Made by a program: the position numbers and the translations under genes | The notes under the pieces: model-generated | Database searches by the model: none | Told to the model about the DNA's origin: nothing | Seen by the model: the letters and a program-made list of their open reading frames with translations, nothing else | Shown: positions 17,790 through 26,700 of the stretch, piece by piece | Layout of the letters: the number at the start of each line of letters is the position of its first letter | How positions within the stretch are numbered: the first letter of the stretch is position 1 | Origin: Halomonas sp. | GTDB lineage: Bacteria > Pseudomonadota > Gammaproteobacteria > Pseudomonadales > Halomonadaceae | NCBI RefSeq assembly: GCF_017983445.1 | Contig: NZ_JAGOBJ010000011.1 | Span: 62,001-126,000 of the forward strand | Direction of reading: 5' to 3' | DNA length: 64,000 nt

Positions 17790-18275
17790 ATGGTCAATAC
17801 AATCAACATGGAAGCTCGAAACCATCGCAGCGGTAAAAACATTTCCCCTTTTCTAGCTAAATCAGGAAAACCGCGCACTGGTGAAGATCAGCTTCCTGGC
17901 TATTACTGCGAGCAGCATCAAATGTGGGTGGTCGAAACGGACCAAGGCGTACTGCCCATTATCAACGAGCAAACGCTCTCGCAATTGATGACCAAGACAC
18001 GTGTACATAATGAAGAGGATGACGACAATTATCTTGCTCTTTCACTGATAACCAAGACTCATCAGCAACTCGAAAGTGACGACGACACCAGACCAATGGG
18101 ATACAACAACCTCCTGCAGCTAGTCACCAAGACAGATTCGATTCAGGAAGTCGATGACAACTTTTCCGCGAGCCAGTTGCTGGAGCTAGTTACCAAAACC
18201 GCGACAAAGCAGGAAGTAGATGACGATGGTTTCCAGTCCCTTGGATTGATTGCTGATCAGTACAGTTCGAGTTAA
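17790..18275 (+). CDS. Graspetide (omega-ester peptide) precursor with four core repeats
   Basis: 161 residues. Residues 1-65 form a leader (with LPGYYCEQHQMWVVETDQGV). Residues 66-146 contain four regularly built core units: TKT at 68-70, 88-90, 113-115 and 135-137, each followed exactly four residues later by Glu and then DD (T-K-T-x4-E-x-D-D). This hydroxyl-rich/acidic alternation is the signature of graspetides, where an ATP-grasp ligase joins Thr/Ser side chains to Glu/Asp as ester macrocycles. AAGGA lies upstream of the ATG. The ATP-grasp ligase gene begins 9 bp after the stop. No protease or transporter gene is adjacent, so processing and export are open. Confidence 0.85.
   Translation: MVNTINMEARNHRSGKNISPFLAKSGKPRTGEDQLPGYYCEQHQMWVVETDQGVLPIINEQTLSQLMTKTRVHNEEDDDNYLALSLITKTHQQLESDDDTRPMGYNNLLQLVTKTDSIQEVDDNFSASQLLELVTKTATKQEVDDDGFQSLGLIADQYSSS
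17985..18227 (+). repeat. Four coding core repeats (TKT-x4-E-x-D-D)
   Basis: Codons 66-146 of the precursor carry four imperfect units spaced 20, 25 and 22 residues apart. The TKT and E-x-D-D residues are kept in all four while intervening residues vary, which indicates selection on the modified positions. Confidence 0.88.
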
Positions 18276-18284
18276 GGAAAACGC

Positions 18285-19244
18285 ATGCTTTTGTTAGTCA
18301 CAAATCGCCGCGACATCACGATCGACTACGTCGTGGCTGAGCTCAAACGTCGGAAGACGCCTTTCTTCCGCTTGAATACCGAAGAGCTGTCGAAGGCTCG
18401 CTGCACAATGGCCGTATTTCCAAGAAGCGCATGGTCCTTGTCTTTTGAAGGGCGAATACTCCATGGAGCAGATGTAAGCGCAGCGTACTTTCGTCGTCCT
18501 GCACCACCTGCTAGCAACCCCGCCATTTCTGATGCCGGTGAAAGGGAGTACGTGGACGCGGAATGGGGAGCCTTTCTGAAGAGTTTGTATGCGCGCCTGG
18601 ATGGCCTTTGGATGAATTCGCCGATGGATATATTTGCTGCTGAGGACAAACCAAGACAGCTGATGCTCGCGAGCGAGATCGGTTTCAACGTGCCGCAGGC
18701 CCAGATAACGAACGATATCAACTCGGTTCTCGAAGTTGCTAAGGCTGGATCTACGATCGGGAAGCCGCTCCGGCAGGCTTTGATCAACGGAGGCCAAGAA
18801 AGAGTGATATTTACCACCCGGTTAGAAAATCTTAGCTACAGCGACGAAGAAGCTATTGCCTTGGCACCGCTCATTGCCCAAACCGAAATCAAAAAAAAGT
18901 ACGACGTTCGAGTTACAGTCGTAGGCCGCCAGGTATTCCCAGCCGCGATCAAGTCGCAGGAACACGTAGAAACTACTGTGGATTGGCGCCAAGGTTGCCG
19001 GCCCGATCTCAAACATGAATGCATTGAGCTTCCTAGCGAGGTCGAGGAGCAGTGCTTGGCATTGATGAAGTGCCTGAATCTACGCTATGGAGCAATTGAC
19101 CTAGTCTGCGATCAGCAGGGCAAGCTGTGGTTTCTGGAGATCAACCCGAATGGCCAATGGGCCTGGATTGAAAACCTCACCGGACACCCTATTGCTGCCG
19201 CGATAGTCGATGAACTTGAGGAAATCGCTCGGTGCCAAAGTTAA
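18285..19244 (+). CDS. ATP-grasp graspetide ligase (MvdD/PsnB-like)
   Basis: 319 residues of the ATP-grasp peptide-maturase family. N-terminal part LLLVTNRRDITIDYVVAELKRR is typical. Later motifs include DVRVTVVGRQVFPAAIKSQ, then VDWR, then LRYGAIDLVCDQQGKLWFLEINPNGQW, where E-x-N holds the Mg-ATP ligands. It uses ATP to activate Glu/Asp side chains of the precursor at 17790 for ester (or amide) bond formation with Thr/Ser. Precursor and ligase are 9 bp apart, and the downstream membrane-protein gene starts inside its last 13 bases, so these are one operon. Confidence 0.9.
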   Translation: MLLLVTNRRDITIDYVVAELKRRKTPFFRLNTEELSKARCTMAVFPRSAWSLSFEGRILHGADVSAAYFRRPAPPASNPAISDAGEREYVDAEWGAFLKSLYARLDGLWMNSPMDIFAAEDKPRQLMLASEIGFNVPQAQITNDINSVLEVAKAGSTIGKPLRQALINGGQERVIFTTRLENLSYSDEEAIALAPLIAQTEIKKKYDVRVTVVGRQVFPAAIKSQEHVETTVDWRQGCRPDLKHECIELPSEVEEQCLALMKCLNLRYGAIDLVCDQQGKLWFLEINPNGQWAWIENLTGHPIAAAIVDELEEIARCQS

Positions 19245-19876
19245 TTCCACCATGGCTGTGGCCTCGCCTTACCCTCTCATCTCAGCACGAGTGGCTTCAA
19301 AGTCAGAGGGACAAGGTCAACCAAGGCGCCTGGCTAGAAAAAAGTGATGTCGCTCTGGATGAGGCGCGCAGGCTCTTTGACGCAGAACAGGAACGACGAC
19401 GTGGGGCTGATTCTAAAGCCGGGCTTTATCTCGCGGCGATTACAGCGCTTATGCCGATTCTAGCAACTGTCCTCCCCGGCCTCTGGGATGAAAAAATCAG
19501 TAAAGCATTGGCAGGCACCCTGCTGGGGATATTCATTTTTGCGCTGATCTACCTTATGCGCGCAGGTCTTTGGGCGCTACAGACCATCAAGACCTCGGCT
19601 GCAGCACAGCTAGGCGCAGGCGAGATCGCAGACAGCTTCAGCTCCGATAGACCTGAAGAGCAACTTGTGAAGCAACTACTGAGCGCCGTGATTTACAACT
19701 ACAACGGAACAAACCAAAAGATCAGCTGCATAAAAATGACGCATGAGTACCTGCTGCGAGCATTCTTTTGCTTCGTAGCCTTCCTTTCAGTTCACGCGGT
19801 TTGGCCAGTGGCAGCTTGGACCGTCAGTCAAATTCATAATGAAATCGTCACGCCGATGATGAGCTGTCTTCCATGA
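19232..19876 (+). CDS. Three-helix membrane protein of the graspetide operon
   Basis: 214 residues overlapping the ligase gene by 13 bp. After a soluble N-terminal part come GADSKAGLYLAAITALMPIL (helix 1), a second hydrophobic segment at about 92-115 (AGTLLGIFIFALIYLMRAGL), a soluble helical region, and a third segment near 174-196. The xDxKAG motif entering helix 1 recalls small two-membrane-helix effectors of nucleotide-signalling defence systems (DUF5706/SLATT types), an impression I cannot verify. It could be an immunity protein, transporter part or membrane effector of the modified peptide. It is not an ABC exporter. Confidence 0.75.
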   Translation: MPKLIPPWLWPRLTLSSQHEWLQSQRDKVNQGAWLEKSDVALDEARRLFDAEQERRRGADSKAGLYLAAITALMPILATVLPGLWDEKISKALAGTLLGIFIFALIYLMRAGLWALQTIKTSAAAQLGAGEIADSFSSDRPEEQLVKQLLSAVIYNYNGTNQKISCIKMTHEYLLRAFFCFVAFLSVHAVWPVAAWTVSQIHNEIVTPMMSCLP

Positions 19877-19919
19877 GTTGCATGCCACGATCTAGGACTC
19901 TTTAGCAGGGGATTAAAAT

Positions 19920-20474
19920 TTGAAAAAAGATATAGTAGATCGAATTATCTCTGGAAATGAACAACTGGCATCTTTTTGGGGCAACAGCCATGGTTGGGCA
20001 CCCAAAGAAGCAGCAGATTTAATGTCAAAGTCTCGTCTTGATTGGCAGATTGAGCTCTCGAAGACACTTAAACTGTGGGATTTTAAGGAAGTCGAACACG
20101 GACAGCTGATTTTGGCTTGGGCAAATTTAGGGGCGTTAATCGAAGGCACATTGAAGCTATTTTTGGCAGTGTACTACCTAGACTATATAAATGATGGTGA
20201 AAACTTCAAAGTTAAAGGAAAAATCGTCGATCCGGATTCTTTGGCACTAGAAAAACTCAAACAGTTTTATCGAAAAAAAGAACTGCTAAACGACCAGTGG
20301 TTTCCATTTATCGATTTAGTACAACAGAGAAGAAATGCCATTCATGCATTCAAAGACCGCTCCATTGGTAACGAGGCAGAATTCGAACAATGTGTAGCAA
20401 CTTACTTGGATCTGTTAATTTCTATTAACGGTATGCTGCCATACCCAGTAGGAATGTATGAGCCGCGTTTTTAG
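19920..20474 (+). CDS. HEPN-like protein of unknown function
   Basis: 184 residues, largely helical, starting with TTG at 19920; CAGGGGA upstream is a moderate ribosome site. Near the C-terminus QQRRNAIHAFKDR (Arg137/138 to His142) fits the R-x4-6-H motif of HEPN domains, which in many toxins and defence proteins is an RNase active site. The preceding helices (GQLILAWANLGALIEGTLKLFL) fit a HEPN bundle. It follows the membrane-protein gene by 43 bp and is the last gene before attC-like site 2. Several HEPN families are non-catalytic, so activity is unproven. Confidence 0.65.
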   Translation: MKKDIVDRIISGNEQLASFWGNSHGWAPKEAADLMSKSRLDWQIELSKTLKLWDFKEVEHGQLILAWANLGALIEGTLKLFLAVYYLDYINDGENFKVKGKIVDPDSLALEKLKQFYRKKELLNDQWFPFIDLVQQRRNAIHAFKDRSIGNEAEFEQCVATYLDLLISINGMLPYPVGMYEPRF

Positions 20475-20480
20475 TTGGTT

Positions 20481-20550
20481 GTATAATAAATGGCTGTTAT
20501 CGGACACACCGAAGCTGCGCTTCGATACGCCGTAAAGCCAAGCGTTAAAG
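20481..20550 (+). other. attC-like integron recombination site 2
   Basis: The best of the three sites. Outer boxes are GTATAAT (degenerate) and GTTAAAG. The inner arm TGGCTGTTATCGG pairs with CCGTAAAGCCA over 11 bp if one G and one T are left unpaired, the extrahelical-base arrangement of true attC sites. A central GAAGC/GCTTC hairpin fills the loop. Its GTTAAAG box is the exact reverse complement of the CTTTAAC box opening site 3. Confidence 0.75.
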
Positions 20551-20564
20551 CTTAGGAGCTAGCT

Positions 20565-21344
20565 TTGGATTTCATACCAAAATCAGGGTTGTCGATCGCT
20601 TCGTCTCTTGCGAAATCATTCGCCTCCAATGTGATTGAAAGGTGGACTCGGCACCGGGCAGAAATGTTTTTTGAAGAGTTCCAAAATCGTTTGATTGAAT
20701 ATCGTATCCAGGGTGAAAGCCACGTAAATATTTCAGAAGAGATAGAAGCAATTCTAGCAACAGACCTGGGCAGTGAAGTTGTGTTTGACTCCTATCGACG
20801 AGTGAGCTTGGCAAGATCCAAAGACATTGGCCCTAGAATTATTGGGATATTGACCGCAGAAATTTGCGCTGAGTTTCGTAACGCTGATGATTTTGAGGAA
20901 TTGATTTTTTCCGTGGCAGAAACTCTAAATGACAAGGAGATGATAGAAGTTTCGTCAACAATCAACGAATGGCTTGAATTATCGAAAAAGCCAAAAAGAA
21001 AGGGAGATTCTTTTGGCTCTGCCTATGTTGAAGGTGGTGAACTAAAGTACGTCCTAGATCACGATGTAATTGAAAATATATCTTACGTGGCAAACTCAAA
21101 AGAAGTTGATCTTAGCACGGACGGAATATATGAGGAGTTCGGGAGTGGTGTTCAAAAGCTAAGAAACTTTGGAATCCTCACCATTGGCGTTCAGCAATCA
21201 ACTTTTAGCTACGAAGAAGATAGTGAGCGACATATTGATCAGGATGGTACTGCTCAGGTCACATTAAAAACTATCTCTTTCCCGTTAAGTTATATACGGA
21301 TTCTTACTTTGATTGAGAGCGCATCTAGCGGGAGAGAGCTTTAA
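20565..21344 (+). CDS. Hypothetical cassette protein, 259 aa
   Basis: 259 residues starting with TTG at 20565, supported by TTAGGAGCT a few bases upstream. The N-terminus is amphipathic (DFIPKSGLSIASSLAKSFASNVIERW), followed by RHRAEMFFEEFQNRL and a helical middle. The C-terminal half contains FGSGVQKLRNFGIL and ends in a beta-rich stretch. I do not recognise a named family; the general look recalls uncharacterised proteins found in defence islands. It is bounded by attC-like sites 2 and 3, so it is a single-gene cassette, and its stop codon lies in the first box of site 3. Confidence 0.75.
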   Translation: MDFIPKSGLSIASSLAKSFASNVIERWTRHRAEMFFEEFQNRLIEYRIQGESHVNISEEIEAILATDLGSEVVFDSYRRVSLARSKDIGPRIIGILTAEICAEFRNADDFEELIFSVAETLNDKEMIEVSSTINEWLELSKKPKRKGDSFGSAYVEGGELKYVLDHDVIENISYVANSKEVDLSTDGIYEEFGSGVQKLRNFGILTIGVQQSTFSYEEDSERHIDQDGTAQVTLKTISFPLSYIRILTLIESASSGREL

Positions 21345-21400
21345 CAAGAGTGGTCAAGGGACGCTCCTGAGGTCGCGCCCCAAGTCGCCTAGCGTTATAT
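21339..21400 (+). other. attC-like integron recombination site 3
   Basis: CTTTAAC (21339-21345) and GTTATAT (21394-21400) are the outer boxes, sharing the TAAC/GTTA core. AGGGACGC pairs with GCGCCCC leaving one A unpaired. The first box exactly complements the last box of site 2, as required if 20545-21394 once circulated as a cassette. Confidence 0.65.
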
Positions 21401-21465
21401 CAGAGACGTCTAAAAGGCAGCTTCTGGCCGATAACCTGACAATGCTAGAACTGGTGATGTAAATT

Positions 21466-23763
21466 TTAATTAATCCCCAGTCCACTCACCCTCATAACTT
21501 CCCTCACCACCGCATCATTCAAAATCCCCCGCTTGGCTTCCACTAGGGTCAGCCATTCGCGGGCGCGGGTGATGCCGGTGTAAACCAGCTCGCGGGTGAG
21601 GATGGGGTTGGGCGTTTGGGGTAGCAGAAGTGCCGTGTGCAAAAACTCCGAGCCTTGAGATTTGTGTACCGTCATCGCGAAGACGGTTTCTACCGCGTGC
21701 AGGCGCGAGGGCAGTACCCAGCGGATGGGGTTTTCCGGGTCGCTGGTTGGAAAGGCGACTCTATGTAATGACCGCCCCGGCGTGCGCGGGTCGGGTACTG
21801 CTAGCGTAATGCCAATATCACCGTTCATTAGCCCCAGGCTGTAGTCGTTCTGCGTGACCAGCACCGGGCGGCCTTCAAACCAGCCTTTCTCTAGTTCAAT
21901 GTCTCCTGCGCTCAAAAGCTTCTCGCGGCGCAGTACCTTGGCAATGCGTAAGTTCAAGCCTTCCACGCCCCACGGCCCTTTGCGCAGTGCGCAGAGCAGT
22001 TGGAAGTGGCCGTAGGCTTTCAGCACGTTGCTTGCCCAGTCGTTATAAATGGTGCGGTTATCTTCAAACGTTAGCGTTACCGCCGGGCGCTGTTTGTTTA
22101 ACGTTTTCAGGTAATGCCGGTAGCCGGTAGGTGGGGCCAGCTCCTGGTTGGTTCGCTTATCGAGCCAGTTTTTGCCCGCATTGGGGAAGCGCTCGGGGGA
22201 GCCTGTTACCACCAAGCGCTCCAGGGCGTTGTCGTCTTCACTGCCCAGCACTAAATGATGCAGGTCGGCGTAGCCGTGGCGCAGGGCGCTGTGTACAGCG
22301 TTTTGTTTATCGCGCTCGTTAATCGCAGCACTTAACGGCTGGTTGATCGCCTCGGCCAACTGGCCAATGCCGCTTGCCGCGTCGAAGCGATGGCTTACCC
22401 GCAGCATGGTAATCGCCTGGTCGAGCGCCTGGCCGCGTTCACTGGTTAACACTTCGGGCACCGGCTGGCTGGTGAGTTCGGCAAGCCACTGGGCGGTTTC
22501 CGGCGTGTAGTGGGCGGCTTCGGCACGGCGGCATAAATCCCCCAGTACGGCACCGGCTTCAACGGATGCGAGCTGGTCTTTATCGCCCAGCAACACCAGC
22601 TTGGCGTGGGCGGGCAGGGCGCTTAACACGGCGGTCATCATTTCGATATCCACCATGGAGGCTTCGTCGATTACCAGCACATCCAACGCCAATGGGTTGT
22701 TGGGGTTGTGGCGGAAGTGGCGGGTATCCGGCCTTGCGCCTAGCAGCCTGTGCAGCGTGGTGACTTCAGTGGGGATAGCGAGCGCGCTCGGTGCTGCATC
22801 GGATTGCACATCCAGCAGCGATTCCAGCGCGCTCATGGGCAGATTGCTTACCTGCCCGGCGATGGATTCATTGAGCCGGGCGGCGGCCTTGCCGGTGGGG
22901 GCGGCCAGGCGAATGCGTAGCGCCTGCTCGGGTGAGTGGGCCAACTGCAGGGTTTGTAGCAGGGCGAGCAGGCGTACCACGGTGGTGGTTTTGCCGGTAC
23001 CGGGGCCGCCGGTAATGATCGCAAAGTGGCTGCGCGCCGCCAGCGCACAGGCTACCTTCTGCCAGTCCAGCGTATCGGTGGCGGGAAACAGCGTATCCAG
23101 AGCGTTTTTAAGCAGTAAAGAGTGGCTGGGCGCTGCCTTCTTTGTAAAGCCTGCACCCGCAACGCTTAATCGCGCGGTGATTTCCTGATGCAAGGTCTGT
23201 TCGTACTGCCAGTAGCGGCGCAGGTAAAGCCGCGTGGTGTGTGGGGCGTCCGAGCGCACCAGCGGCGTATTGCCGTGGCCGTTGCTGATCAGCGCGGGGT
23301 GATCCAGCGCCGCCTGCCACTCGGCAAGCGTTAGCGTGGCCAGCACTTCGCTGGGTAGCGGCGGCGGGTCGCTTAAATCATCGCCTTCAGGCGGAAGCGA
23401 AAGCGCGAAATCCGGCGCGCTGAGCGTGGCGCTCAAATCCAGACATACATGGCCGCGGCCCAACTGGTGGCTGGCAAGGGCGGTGGCGAGTAACAGCAGC
23501 GGCGGAGCCTGACCCACCTCGCGGGCGAAGAAACTCACCAGCGCGCGGTCCAGGTCGCGCAGCCAGCCGCGGGCTACCCAGCGCTCACAAAGTGTGAGCA
23601 GGGCGCCAATATCGCTAAGCGCGGGGTGCGGCTGTAGGGTACGGGGTTCCACGGCATGGCTATCAGCATGGGCGTCTACCGCGTGGCTAGCCGGTTTGGG
23701 AGAGGCGGCCTTGGGCGCTGGCTCGCTCTCGCCGAACAGGTCAAAGGTATATAAATCTTTCAT
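21466..23763 (-). CDS. recD: Exodeoxyribonuclease V subunit RecD
   Basis: 765 residues, the fast 5'-3' helicase of the RecBCD double-strand break repair and exonuclease complex. Helicase motifs are all present: GGPGTGKTTTVVRLL (Walker A), LVIDEASMVD (Walker B), LLGDKDQLASVEAGAVLGDL (motif III), and near the C-terminus FAMTVHKSQGSEF and YTGITRARE. Longer than the E. coli protein (~608 aa), with a distinctive acidic/Ala-His-rich N-terminal extension. The ATG overlaps the recB stop by 4 bp (ATGA), so it is translationally coupled to recB. The adjacent accessory island ends 66 bp beyond its stop. Confidence 0.95.
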   Translation of the reverse strand: MKDLYTFDLFGESEPAPKAASPKPASHAVDAHADSHAVEPRTLQPHPALSDIGALLTLCERWVARGWLRDLDRALVSFFAREVGQAPPLLLLATALASHQLGRGHVCLDLSATLSAPDFALSLPPEGDDLSDPPPLPSEVLATLTLAEWQAALDHPALISNGHGNTPLVRSDAPHTTRLYLRRYWQYEQTLHQEITARLSVAGAGFTKKAAPSHSLLLKNALDTLFPATDTLDWQKVACALAARSHFAIITGGPGTGKTTTVVRLLALLQTLQLAHSPEQALRIRLAAPTGKAAARLNESIAGQVSNLPMSALESLLDVQSDAAPSALAIPTEVTTLHRLLGARPDTRHFRHNPNNPLALDVLVIDEASMVDIEMMTAVLSALPAHAKLVLLGDKDQLASVEAGAVLGDLCRRAEAAHYTPETAQWLAELTSQPVPEVLTSERGQALDQAITMLRVSHRFDAASGIGQLAEAINQPLSAAINERDKQNAVHSALRHGYADLHHLVLGSEDDNALERLVVTGSPERFPNAGKNWLDKRTNQELAPPTGYRHYLKTLNKQRPAVTLTFEDNRTIYNDWASNVLKAYGHFQLLCALRKGPWGVEGLNLRIAKVLRREKLLSAGDIELEKGWFEGRPVLVTQNDYSLGLMNGDIGITLAVPDPRTPGRSLHRVAFPTSDPENPIRWVLPSRLHAVETVFAMTVHKSQGSEFLHTALLLPQTPNPILTRELVYTGITRAREWLTLVEAKRGILNDAVVREVMRVSGLGIN

Positions 23764-26700
23764 GCCGTCTCCTTGAGGCCCGTGTTGCTGGCCGTGCCGG
23801 CAAATAACGCATCCAACGCTTCAATTAACTCAACCGGGGCGGGCTCTGGGTGTACGCCGCGTGCCACTGTGCGGCTGCCACGCAAAAATACCGTGAGTGA
23901 ACCGCCCAGATGTTGGTGCGGGTCGTAGTCCGGCAGGCGGGCTTTTAACAACCGGTGCAGCGCCAGTAGATAAAGCGCGGCCTGTAGATCGTAGCGCTTT
24001 TCGAGCAGCGCGGCACTCAGGGCATCAAAGGTATAGGCGCTGTCATCTGCGCCCAGGTAGTTGGATTTCCAGTCCAGCACGTAAAAGCGCCCGTTGTGCT
24101 CAAACGCTAAATCAATAAAACCTTTCAGCATACCGTGAAGCGTATCGGCATCCAGCGCGGGCCGGGCGAAGCCTGCGAGTAAGTGCTGGCTAACCAGTGC
24201 ATCCAGCGCCTGGGTATCGACCTGATGGGCGGCAAACCAGAACTCCAGCTCTACCTGATAACCGCTTAGCTGATTAAGCGCCACGCTGCCCTGTTGGCCG
24301 GGAAGCGGTAGCGCGGTGGTGAGCAAATCCTCAAACCAGCCTGCCAGCGGCTCATACCACGCCTGCCAGCCGCGCAGCTGCAGGCGGCGGCGCAGGGTGT
24401 CTTCACGGGTGGCGGCGTCTTCAAGCGCTTTGGCAAAGCCCAGCTGGCCTGCCCACTCCAACAAACCGTGCAAGAAGGTGCCAGGGCCGGGGCCGCGTGG
24501 GAAGCGGTGCAGATGGCTGGTAGCTGCACTTGGTTGGTCGCTGTCGGCTTGCAGGGGTGATTGAAAGGGAGAGTGAGTGGTTACACTCGCTATTGCCTGC
24601 CCGGTGAGCGGTGAGCCTTGAAGCAGATCCTGCGGCTCATCTAGCATTTCAAACGTGGTCGCTTCCTGGGGCGTGGTCGGCTCCGGCGTGGGTGAAGCGA
24701 TAGCATTGGACGACAACCCTGAAACGCCGCCAGAAGTGCGCAGCGCGGAGTAGCTGGCAATCCACCACTGCTCGCGGGCGGAACGTGTGGGGGTGCGCGC
24801 TTGCCCTAGTGCTTCTTGCTGCTGGGCGGGCGTAAAGCGCAGCGCCGTGGGTTCCGGGGCAGCGCTCAAGGCAATCTCGCTTTTATCCACCAGGGCGCCA
24901 AGCGCTTCGCCAAACTGGCTGGGGGCAACCACTTGGCCGCCATTGAGTAGGTGGCCCAAGGCGCTGCCTTCGCCATCTTTTAACGGTGCAAGCCCCAGCC
25001 AAGTGGCGTGGCGGGCGCGGGTCAGGGCTACGTAAAGCTTGCGTAAATCTTCGCCTAAACGCTCGCGGTCGGCGGTGGCCAGCGTCTCTTCATCAGCGCT
25101 CAGGCTTAGCTGTAAAGTGCCTTCGCCGTCGTGCCAGCGTAGCGGCACGTCGCCCTGCTTGGTGGGGCGGTGGTTGGCAATAAAGGGTAAAAATACCAGC
25201 GGGTACTCAAGCCCCTTGGATTTGTGAATGGTGACGACCTTGACCAGATCCGCGTCGCTTTCCAGGCGCAGCTTGTGGCTGTCGCCGTGGCTTTCCGGGT
25301 CGGCAATCGCTTCCGCCAGAAAGCGGATCAAAGCATGTTCGCCGTCCAGCTCCTGGCTTGCCTGCTGGAGCAGTTCGCCCAGGTGCAGCAAGTCGGTTAG
25401 CAAGCGCTCACCGTCGGTGAACTCAAGCAGCCGAGCGGGGATATTAAAATCGACCATCAACCGGCGCACCAGCGGCAGCACGCCCTGGCGCTGCCACAGG
25501 CGATGGTAGCGGCTGAACTGCTCCACCCGCGCTTCCCAGGCAAGCTCGCTTTGGTTCAAATGGTCAAGCTCGTTCAGGCTAAGCCCGAGTAGCGAAGTGG
25601 CAAGCGCGGCGCGCAGCTTGGCTTCCGCCTGGCGCGAATTGGCCTGGGGCTCGGCGCAGGCCCTCAGGCAGGTTTCCAACTGTTGGGCGATGGGTGAGCT
25701 AAACACCTTATCGTTATCCGAGAGATAAACGCTTTTAACCCCACGGCTGGCTAGGGCCAGGCGGATGGCGCGGGCTTCCTGCAAGCCGTTGACCAGCACC
25801 GCCATATTGGAAGGCTTTAAGGGGGTTAGCTCGCCTGCGGTTTCAAAACCTGCTTTTTGGTTGCGGCCCGCTTCCAGCAGCATGGTCATGTGCGAAGCGC
25901 AGCGCTCGGCCATTTCAAGCTGGTAGGTGGTCTTGGAAAGCGGTTCGTCCGCCTCCAGCTGCCACAGCGTCATGGCAGGCAGCGGCGCGCCGTTCAGCAC
26001 CAGCTGGTCGTCACGGCCCTTGGCGCCTACCGGTAAAAACGGCAGCGGGTTATCGCCGTTCTCTTCACGAAACAGAAAGGCGCCGGTTTGGTGCTGGTCG
26101 GCGTAGTGAAAGCAGTGGTTCACCGCTTCGACCATCGCCTGGGTGGAGCGGAAGTTGGTGCCCAGCGTGACATGGCGGCCTGCGGTGTCCTGGCGGGCTT
26201 TCAGGTAAGTGAAAATATCCGCACCGCGGAAGGCGTAAATGGCCTGCTTGGGGTCGCCAATCAGCATCACAGCGCTGTCGCGGCGGGGTCTAGCCACGTT
26301 ATATACCGCGTTGAAAATGCGGTACTGGATTGGATCGGTATCCTGAAACTCGTCGATCATCGCGACGGGGAACTGGCGCTGGATTTGTGCTGCCAGCGCA
26401 TCACGGTTGGGGCCTTTCAGGGCGCGGTCCAGGTGGGTCAACAGATCGTTGGGGCCCATCTCGGCGCGGCGCTCCTGCTCGCGTTCCAATCGGGCGCGGC
26501 ACCACTGCACGGCGTGAATGAGCAGGTCATTGCGCGGCTCGGGAAGCAAGTTAAGCTCGCCGGGCAGCTGGGCCAGCGCTTCCCACACCTCTGGGCAGGG
26601 CGGTGCGCCCTCTTTCCAGATATCGATCATGCCGTCAGGCGTCATGCGCTTCCAGGCGGCGTCGGTAAGCTGGGGGCGATCAGCATCGCCGGTGCACCAT

